Assembly: GCA_020845695.1 (NCBI GenBank) | Contig: JADLFG010000064.1 | Span: 28,779-92,778, forward strand | Direction: 5' to 3' | DNA from: Thermoleophilia bacterium | GTDB taxonomy: Bacteria > Actinomycetota > Thermoleophilia > Gaiellales > Gaiellaceae | Length of the DNA stretch: 64,000 nt | In this document: positions 56,017-61,704 of the stretch, in pieces | Numbering within the stretch: position 1 is the first letter of the stretch | Layout of the letters: each line of letters begins with the position of its first letter | Notes under the pieces: model-generated | Databases searched by the model: none | What the model was told of the DNA's origin: nothing | The model's input: the letters and a program-made list of their open reading frames with translations, nothing else | Translations under genes and position numbers: made by a program

Positions 56017-56991
56017 TCAGGGAAGCTCGAGCAGCACCTTCCCGACCTTGCCCGGGCCGTCGAGGCGGTCGAACGCGGCGGCGACCCGGTCGAGCGGAAA
56101 CACGGAGTCGACGAGCGGGTGCAGGCGTCCGGAGGCGAGGTGCGGCACGACCTCGCGCTCGAACGCGCGCACGGCGAGCGCCTTCTCCTCGAGCGACCGC
56201 GCCCGCAACACGGTGCCGCGCAGCGTCGCCCGCTTGCGCATCAGCGCGAGCAGGTCGAGCGACACGGCGCGCCCGCTCGCGACTCCGACCACCGCGAGAC
56301 GGCCGCCCGCTGCCAGCGCGCGCAGGTTGTCCGGGAAGTGGGAGGCGCCCACCAGCTCGAGCACCACGTCGGCGCCGCGGCCGCCGGTCAGCTCGAGCAC
56401 GGCATCGGCGAAGCCCTCGTCGGGGACCGTCTCCGCACCCAGCGCCTCGACCGCCGCTCCCGCCGGCCGTGAGCGCACCGACCCGAGCACGCGCGCGCCG
56501 GCCGCGAGTCCGATCTGCACGGCAGCCGTCCCGACCCCGCCGCCGGCGCCGTGCACGAGCAGCGTCTCGCCGGGCCGCAGCCCGCACTGGCTCGCAATCG
56601 CGTCGTGCGCGGTCACGAATGCCTCCGGTACCGCCGCCGCCTCCCGCTCGCTGAGCGCGTCCGGGATGCGGGTGGCGCAGCGCTCGTGGACGCTGACGAG
56701 GCCGGCGAGGCCACCGCCGCCCACGAGGCCGAACACGCGGTCACCCGGCCGCCAGTCGCGAACCTCGGCGCCGCACGACGCGACCGTACCGGCAACCTCG
56801 AGTCCCGGCACGTCAGCAGGGCAGCCCGGCGGCGCCGGGTAGTGGCCCGCGCGCTGCGCCGTGTCGGCTGGGTTCACCCCCGCGTAGCGCACGCGGACGA
56901 GCACGTCCTCGCTTCCGGGCACGGGGTCGGAGCGCTCCTCGACCCGCACGACCTCGTTCCCGCCGGCTCCCGTGAAGACGACGGCGAGCAC
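56017..56991 (-). CDS. NADPH:quinone oxidoreductase / zinc-type alcohol dehydrogenase-like
   Basis: 324 aa MDR-superfamily reductase without the catalytic zinc ligands (QOR-like). 'VRVEERSDPVPGSEDVLVRVRYAGVNPADTAQRAGHYPAPPGCPADVPGLEVAGTV' (about 16-70; Asn-Pro-x-Asp typical of QOR), NADPH loop 'LVHGAGGGVGTAAVQIGLAAGARVLG' (about 143-168), 'GADVVLELVGASHF' (about 204). Reduces quinones or enones with NADPH. GTG start 2 nt after the HNH gene stop on the same strand, so both are likely co-transcribed. Confidence 0.87.
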   Translation of the reverse strand: MLAVVFTGAGGNEVVRVEERSDPVPGSEDVLVRVRYAGVNPADTAQRAGHYPAPPGCPADVPGLEVAGTVASCGAEVRDWRPGDRVFGLVGGGGLAGLVSVHERCATRIPDALSEREAAAVPEAFVTAHDAIASQCGLRPGETLLVHGAGGGVGTAAVQIGLAAGARVLGSVRSRPAGAAVEALGAETVPDEGFADAVLELTGGRGADVVLELVGASHFPDNLRALAAGGRLAVVGVASGRAVSLDLLALMRKRATLRGTVLRARSLEEKALAVRAFEREVVPHLASGRLHPLVDSVFPLDRVAAAFDRLDGPGKVGKVLLELP

Positions 56992-56993
56992 GC

Positions 56994-57893
56994 TCAGGCC
57001 GCCGCCGCCCGGAAGCGCTCGAAGCGCCGTGACAGGCGCTCGCGGTCGGGCCTCGCCGCCGGACGCGGCAGCTCGATCGGCGCCCGGTGGAAGCCCTTGA
57101 GCAGGTCGAGCATCGGCCCGTCCTCCTCCTCGAGCAGCCGCCGCGCGACGTGCACCTCGTAGTCGGGCGAGATCCCGACCAGGTCCTGGTCGAACGCGCG
57201 GTGGTGAATCGTGCAGAGGCTGAGCCCGTTCGTGATCGCGGCAGACCCGGCCGGGTCGGCGTCGGGGACGATGTGGGCGGCGTCGAGCAGCCGCACCTCC
57301 CGCAGCCGGCAGACCGCGCAACGCTCATGGTATGCGGGCAGCACGAGCCCGCGGAAGCGCGCCTGGTGGAGACGCGCCCGCACCTGGCGCACCTCGTAGC
57401 GGCGCGAGAGCTCGTCGTCGAGCTGCATCGGCACGGGCTCGGGCAGCGTCCGGTCGATCACCCCGGGCGTGACGAGCACGCGACGCTCGTGCGGGCGATC
57501 CTCCGTGACGTAGAAGGGATAGAGAGCCCGGTAGTGGCCGGGGCGAGTGCCGACGAAGTAGACGAGCGGCGCGCCGGCCGCGTGGGCAGCCCGCAGGGCC
57601 GTGTTGTCCGGCTGGTCGACCGATCCGGCCCGGTAGGCGTAGAGAAACCCGAGCTGCGTCTCCTCGTCGTCGTAGGGAGACCCGACCGAGGTCACGACCG
57701 AGAGCGCGGCCGGGCCGCGCTGGGCGGCGGCGCGATAGATCCCCTTCTGGTACGTGAGGAAGGGGACCCGCCTCCCCCGGAAGTCGAATCCCCGGTCGAG
57801 CCCGCCAGCGTAGGGGAGCTCGTCGCCGAGCTGGGCGCGGAGCGCGTCGAGCGCGAGGAAGCACGCGGCGCGCAGGTCGTCGTCCCGCTCCAC
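56994..57893 (-). CDS. HNH endonuclease with unknown N-terminal domain
   Basis: 299 aa. C-terminal HNH nuclease: zinc pair 'CAVCRLR' (about 194-197), 'LLDAAHIVPDADPAGSAAITNGLSLCTIHHRAFDQDLVGI' (about 204-243), i.e. His, Asn and His of the motif plus C-x-x-H. The N-terminal about 150 residues (with 'GFDFRGRRVPFLTYQKGIYRA' and 'YPFYVTEDRPHERRVLV') form a domain seen with HNH in putative restriction endonucleases (COG3440-like). No methyltransferase is next to it, so it is either a modification-dependent (type IV-like) nuclease or has another DNA role. TAGAAT box 6 nt before the GTG. Confidence 0.82.
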   Translation of the reverse strand: MERDDDLRAACFLALDALRAQLGDELPYAGGLDRGFDFRGRRVPFLTYQKGIYRAAAQRGPAALSVVTSVGSPYDDEETQLGFLYAYRAGSVDQPDNTALRAAHAAGAPLVYFVGTRPGHYRALYPFYVTEDRPHERRVLVTPGVIDRTLPEPVPMQLDDELSRRYEVRQVRARLHQARFRGLVLPAYHERCAVCRLREVRLLDAAHIVPDADPAGSAAITNGLSLCTIHHRAFDQDLVGISPDYEVHVARRLLEEEDGPMLDLLKGFHRAPIELPRPAARPDRERLSRRFERFRAAAA

Positions 57894-57899
57894 GGCGCG

Positions 57900-57905
57900 A
57901 TTCTA
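57900..57905 (-). promoter_or_regulatory. -10 box of leaderless promoter (HNH gene)
   Basis: Minus-strand TAGAAT, 6 nt before the GTG at 57893. Confidence 0.6.
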
Positions 57906-57938
57906 GGGCGGGCCAGGGCCCGCGCCAACCCGGCCGCC

Positions 57939-58817
57939 TCAGCCGGTGCAGCCCGCGAGCCGGGCGAGCTGCGCCCAGCGTGGACCCCCGGTGGTCTCGT
58001 AGTCGTAGAGGCTTCCCCCGAGTACGCTCGCGGCGCAGACCGCGTCCACGAAGCCCCGCACCTGCCCTCGGCGGGCGCGGTCGGCGACGCCGCCGATCAC
58101 GTGAACCGGGACGTTCTCGTCCCCCACCTCGCGGCGCAGGACGGCGATTGCCTCGCCGACGTAGTCGCGCGTCTCGCGCTCGGTACGCGTGCGGTAGGTG
58201 AAGTAGACCATCGGCAGGAACACGTCGAAGCTGGCGGCAAGACCGGCGTAGGGAAAGCCGGGCCAGATCTCAGGCGAGAGCTCGAGCCCGCGCGGGGAGA
58301 GGATGATCGCGCCGAGCGCGTAGGCGGCGCCGGCGCCGGCGCGGATGCCCCGGGCCACCCGCAGCAGCCGCTGCGTGCGCAGCGCCGGGTCGCGGACGTC
58401 GGTCGCCTCGATGTCGAGCGCGAAGCCGTCGAAGCTCTGACCGCCGGAGGTGCGGAAGTCGATCGCGGCGAGCGAGCGGCGCACGTCCACCTTCGGCTTC
58501 AGGAACCCGGGCAGATACCAGGCGACGACGGCGAGCCCGCGCGCGTGGGCTGCCTCGACGAAGCGCCCGACGAGCGTCGGCCGCAGGATCGCGACCGGCT
58601 GGCGGTGGTTGCCGGTCTCGACGTAGACGGTGCGGACGCCCCGGACGGCGATCGCCTCCACCGCCGCCTCGGGGTTGCGCCAGACGCTCTCGTCGTAGAT
58701 GTCGACCCAGGTACCGAGGTCGCGGTACGGGTCGAGGCCCGCCGCCACGGCCGGGCCGGGCAGCGCCGCGGCGAGGACGACGAACGCGAGTAGGGCGAGC
58801 CGCGCCACCGCCGACAT
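57939..58817 (-). CDS. Secreted glycoside hydrolase-like TIM-barrel protein
   Basis: 292 aa from the ATG at 58817. Signal peptide 'LALLAFVVLAAALPGPAVAAG' (about 7-27). Then a TIM-barrel-like domain similar to DUF4015/GH-like proteins: 'GTWVDIYDESVWRNPEAAVEAIAVRGVRTVYVETGNH' (about 35-71), 'ARGLAVVAWYLPGF' (about 92), 'FDGFALDIEATD' (about 128-139, the place of the catalytic acids Asp/Glu), 'ALGAIILSPRGLE' and 'FDVFLPMVYFTYRT' (about 196). Likely acts on a polysaccharide outside the cell. Minus-strand TCGAAT lies 8 nt before the ATG. Confidence 0.75.
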   Translation of the reverse strand: MSAVARLALLAFVVLAAALPGPAVAAGLDPYRDLGTWVDIYDESVWRNPEAAVEAIAVRGVRTVYVETGNHRQPVAILRPTLVGRFVEAAHARGLAVVAWYLPGFLKPKVDVRRSLAAIDFRTSGGQSFDGFALDIEATDVRDPALRTQRLLRVARGIRAGAGAAYALGAIILSPRGLELSPEIWPGFPYAGLAASFDVFLPMVYFTYRTRTERETRDYVGEAIAVLRREVGDENVPVHVIGGVADRARRGQVRGFVDAVCAASVLGGSLYDYETTGGPRWAQLARLAGCTG

Positions 58818-58937
58818 GGTGGCGGATTCGACGCGGCAGCGCCGCGGCCTGCGGACAAGCCGCAGCCGCGCTCGGGGCCGTCCACGATGCCGGCGAGCGC
58901 CCGCCCGGGCATCCTGGCAGCGACAACCGGGCACGAT

Positions 58938-58945
58938 GGAAGGAG
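58938..58945 (+). promoter_or_regulatory. Strong ribosome binding site (flavodoxin gene)
   Basis: GGAAGGAG, 6 nt before the ATG at 58952; one of the few clear Shine-Dalgarno sites at a first gene in this window, so this message has a leader. Confidence 0.7.
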
Positions 58946-58951
58946 CGAGCC

Positions 58952-59488
58952 ATGAAGGCGCTCGTCGTCTACGAGTCGGCGTACGGGAACACGCGCGCGG
59001 CCGCCGAGGCTGTCGCCGCCGGCCTGGCCGAGTCGGCCGAAGTCGTCCTGCGAGCGGTCGGCGACGCCGGTCCAGAGCAGCTCGCCGGCGCCGACCTGCT
59101 CGTCGTCGGCGGCCCCACGCACGTCCACGGGCTGGTCTCGCACCGGTCGCTGCAGGCTGCGCAGGAGGACGCGCTGAAGCATCCGGAGGAGCTGCACTTC
59201 GAGGGGGACCTCGACGGCCCGCCGCTGCGGGAGTGGCTCGACGCGCGCGGGGCGGCTGAGGGGGTGCGCGCCGCGGCCTTCGACACGCGGATCGGCAAGC
59301 CGAGGCTCGTGACCGGTTCAGCCGCCAAGCGGATCGCGCGCCGGCTCGAGCTTCACGGCTACCAGCTGGTCGCGCCGCCGGAGAGCTTCGTCGTCGACGG
59401 CTCGGCTGGGCCGCTTCACGAGGGCGAGCTCGAGCGGGCACGTGAGTGGGGCCGGGTGCTCGCCGGCACCGCGGTGCCGACCGCCTGA
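58952..59488 (+). CDS. Flavodoxin-like protein
   Basis: 178 aa FMN-binding flavodoxin fold. FMN phosphate loop 'VVYESAYGNTRAAAEAVAAGL' (4-24; T/S-x-x-G-N-T), '90s loop' 'DLLVVGGPTHVHGLVSHRSLQ' (about 50-70), and 'FDTRIGKPRLVTGSAAKRIARRLELHGYQLV' (about 111-141). Carries electrons or acts as a WrpA-like quinone reductase; similar to the flavodoxin-domain proteins common in actinobacteria. Single gene with a strong ribosome site. Confidence 0.85.
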   Translation: MKALVVYESAYGNTRAAAEAVAAGLAESAEVVLRAVGDAGPEQLAGADLLVVGGPTHVHGLVSHRSLQAAQEDALKHPEELHFEGDLDGPPLREWLDARGAAEGVRAAAFDTRIGKPRLVTGSAAKRIARRLELHGYQLVAPPESFVVDGSAGPLHEGELERAREWGRVLAGTAVPTA

Positions 59489-59506
59489 GGGTCGCCGCGC
59501 GAGCGC

Positions 59507-59512
59507 TAGCAT
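59507..59512 (+). promoter_or_regulatory. -10 box (SDR gene)
   Basis: TAGCAT, 8 nt before the ATG at 59521. Confidence 0.45.
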
Positions 59513-59520
59513 CCGGGGCG

Positions 59521-60225
59521 ATGGGTGCTCTGCAAGGCCGCGTGGTCGCGATCCCCGGGGCCGGCGGCAGCCTCGGACCGTTCGTGGCGCGCCGGCTCGC
59601 GGCGGCCGGCGCGACCGTGTCGCTCGCCGGCCGGGAGGCGGCGTCGCTGGCGCCGCTGGCGGCCGAGCTCGGCGGCGCCGACGTCCAGGCCGTCGACCTC
59701 CTCGACGAGGCCGCGTCCCGTGCTTGGGCCGGCCGGCTCGCGGCCGAGCACGGCCGCGTCGATGCGGTCACCCACCTCGTCGGCGGCTACCGGGGCGGCG
59801 TGCCCATCGAGGCGGCGCCGGCCGAGGACTGGGACATCCTGGCCGCGCTGCTCGTCCGGACGGCGCAGAACGTGACGCGCGCGTTCCTACCGCACCTGCT
59901 CGCGAGCGGCCGCGGCCGCTTCGTGATCGTCTCGTCCGGCCAGGCGCAGGCGCCCTCCCAGGCGTCGGCGGCCTACGCCGCCGCCAAGGCCGCGGCGGAG
60001 ACGTGGACGCTCGCGCTCGCCGACCGCTTCCGCGGCACCGGCTCGACCGCGAACATCCTCGTGGTTGGGGCGGTCCTCACCCCGGAGCTGCGGGCGCAGC
60101 GGCCGGAGCAGTCGTTCGCGGCGTTCCAGCCGGCCGAGGACGTCGCGGAGGCGATTGTCTACCTCCTCTCGGACGCGGCCGCGAGCATGAACGGCCAGCG
60201 GCTCGTTCTGCGCGGCTCGGTCTGA
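59521..60225 (+). CDS. Short-chain dehydrogenase/reductase
   Basis: 234 aa classical SDR. Cofactor loop 'VVAIPGAGGSLGPFVARRLAAAGATVSLAGRE' (8-39; G-x-G-G-S-x-G), the 'VDAVTHLVGGYRGG' strand in place of N-N-A-G (about 80-93), catalytic Ser in 'FVIVSSGQAQAPSQASAAYAAAKAAAETWTLALADRF' with Y-x3-K (about 156-160). The substrate is unknown. The reading frame is also open upstream into the flavodoxin gene, but the TAGCAT box fixes the start. Confidence 0.85.
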   Translation: MGALQGRVVAIPGAGGSLGPFVARRLAAAGATVSLAGREAASLAPLAAELGGADVQAVDLLDEAASRAWAGRLAAEHGRVDAVTHLVGGYRGGVPIEAAPAEDWDILAALLVRTAQNVTRAFLPHLLASGRGRFVIVSSGQAQAPSQASAAYAAAKAAAETWTLALADRFRGTGSTANILVVGAVLTPELRAQRPEQSFAAFQPAEDVAEAIVYLLSDAAASMNGQRLVLRGSV

Positions 60226-60573
60226 GGGCCTTCGTCCACCGATCACCGCCGGCTGTACGCGCGTTCGGTCTCGAGAGGCTGCCTCCCGGCTCTCCCCTGG
60301 CCGCCGCCGGGTCTGCACCCGGACGGTGCGGACTGCGCCGCCACGGGCCGAGTTCACGGCTGCGCCAGGCCCGAGCGCGATCGGGCGAACTCCCCTTTTC
60401 CCCCCGGCCGCGGCCGTTATCGGCACGGCCTCGCTCACGCTCCCCGTCGCCGAACGCGCGCGCTCGTGGTGGCCGGCGCCCGCAGCCGCGACGGGCGGAT
60501 CCGTAGGAAGCCGAAGTCGGGCTCAGCGGTCTCCCCGATGTGAGCGGCGCCGCCCGGCGCGAGGCTTCACGTC
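60226..60573. other. Intergenic region without a recognised gene
   Basis: 348 nt. No frame with a good start signal and no tRNA- or riboswitch-like pattern was seen. There is a short C-run/T-run (near 60392-60407) and a single TTATCG (60417-60422) that could be a promoter for the downstream secreted protein, but this is weak. Confidence 0.4.
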
Positions 60574-61188
60574 GTGCGGTGGCTCTTCGACACCCGGACG
60601 GGGCGCCTCGCGGCCTGGGCCGCGCTCCTCGTGGCGCTGCCCGTGATCGGCGTCCTCGTCGCCGCCTACGGCGACTCCTCGGCCGCCGGGGAGGCGAAAC
60701 CGGCCCCGCCCGACTACTGCCGCAGCCAGGGCGGCACCGTGCAGGTGCGCTACCCCGCGTACGGGACGAACGGTCCGAGTCCGCTGCGACTCGCCGGCTC
60801 GGCTCGCTTCTGCCGGTTCGAGGCGAGCGATGGATCGCGGATCTTCGTCTCCCTCGCGACGCTGCACGCGACCGAGCCGACCCTCGCCGCGATCGCCTAC
60901 CTGACGCAGCCGCCCGTCGGCGACATCCCCGGCGGCCCCAACCCCGCCTCCATCCACTGCGCGAGCCTCGGCGGCACCGAGTCGTTCGGCCGCCCCAGCG
61001 CGGCCGGGGGCGGCTGGGTCTCCGACATCGACGAGATCGACCCGGTGCTCCAGGTCTGCGTCTTCCCCGACCGCTCGATGATTGACTCCTGGGGGATCAC
61101 GTACCACTCGTGGGGCACGATCCGCGGCCGCGACCTCACGAACGTGCTGCGCTACCGCGCGGCCAGCCCGCCCGAGCTGTTCGGGTAG
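60574..61188 (+). CDS. Secreted protein with two DUF333-like Cys repeats
   Basis: 204 aa from a GTG. N-terminal signal/anchor (about 10-34, 'RLAAWAALLVALPVIGVLVAAYG'). Two similar units follow: 'YCRSQGGTVQVRY ... ARFCRFEASDGSRIFV' (about 49-92) and 'HCASLGGTESFGR ... LQVCVFPDRSMIDSWGITY' (about 129-180). Each has the C-x-x-x-G-G-T then C-x-F/P-D-G-S pattern of the DUF333 family (putative haemolysin-inhibitor-like exported domain). The four Cys could form two disulfides. A link with the PPOX gene 49 nt on is possible. No enzyme role is suggested. Confidence 0.68.
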   Translation: MRWLFDTRTGRLAAWAALLVALPVIGVLVAAYGDSSAAGEAKPAPPDYCRSQGGTVQVRYPAYGTNGPSPLRLAGSARFCRFEASDGSRIFVSLATLHATEPTLAAIAYLTQPPVGDIPGGPNPASIHCASLGGTESFGRPSAAGGGWVSDIDEIDPVLQVCVFPDRSMIDSWGITYHSWGTIRGRDLTNVLRYRAASPPELFG

Positions 61189-61237
61189 GCGGGCCGGGGC
61201 CGTTGCGCCGGGCCCGCCGGTGCGAGATCCTTTGGTC

Positions 61238-61657
61238 GTGAAGCTGCCCCGGAGCGCACGCGAGCTGATCGAGTCCGGGCAGCTCGCCCACCTCGCGACG
61301 ACCAACCCGGACGGCTCGCCCCAGGTCACCGGCATCTGGGTCGGTCTCGACGGAGACGAGATCATCTCGGCGCACCTGACCGCGGGGCAGCGCAAGCTCC
61401 GAAACGTCCGCCGCGACCCGCGCGTCGCCCTCTCGATCACGGGCACCGTGATCCAGCCGCCCGGGCTGCTGCAGTACCTCGTCGTCTACGGGCGCGCCCG
61501 GCTCGAGGAGGGCGGCGCGCCCGAGCTGCTCCAGCGCCTCGCCGGCCGCTACCTCGGTCCGGACGTGGAGTTCCCGCCGATGGACGACCCGCCGCCCGGC
61601 CACGTGATGCGCATCACCGTCGAGCGCCTTGCCGGCATCGGCCCCTGGGCCGGCTGA
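61238..61657 (+). CDS. PPOX-class, probably F420-dependent oxidoreductase
   Basis: 139 aa split-barrel flavin/F420-binding protein (pyridoxamine 5'-phosphate oxidase-like). 'ARELIESGQLAHLATTNPDGSPQVTGIWVGLDGDEIISAHLTAGQRKLRNVRRDPRVALSI' (about 7-67) is the standard TIGR03618-type N-terminal block. Members in actinobacteria use F420 to reduce varied small compounds. GTG start at 61238; no clear -10 box, so it may be carried by the upstream transcript. Confidence 0.85.
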   Translation: MKLPRSARELIESGQLAHLATTNPDGSPQVTGIWVGLDGDEIISAHLTAGQRKLRNVRRDPRVALSITGTVIQPPGLLQYLVVYGRARLEEGGAPELLQRLAGRYLGPDVEFPPMDDPPPGHVMRITVERLAGIGPWAG

Positions 61658-61687
61658 GCTGCCCCGCCCGGTCGCGAGCGGGGCAGC
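61658..61687. terminator. Bidirectional hairpin between the PPOX gene and nrdJ
   Basis: A perfect 10-bp inverted repeat, GCTGCCCCGC (61658-61667) and GCGGGGCAGC (61678-61687), loop 10 nt, starting at the base after the PPOX stop and ending 17 nt before the end of nrdJ. Well placed to end both convergent transcripts, though no T tract follows on either side. Confidence 0.6.
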
Positions 61688-61704
61688 GCTCCGTCAGCTC
61701 AGGC

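Noticed and set aside
60226..60573. Possible non-coding RNA in the 348-nt gap
   Set aside because: No conserved riboswitch or RNA pattern and no clear promoter-terminator pair could be made out by eye.
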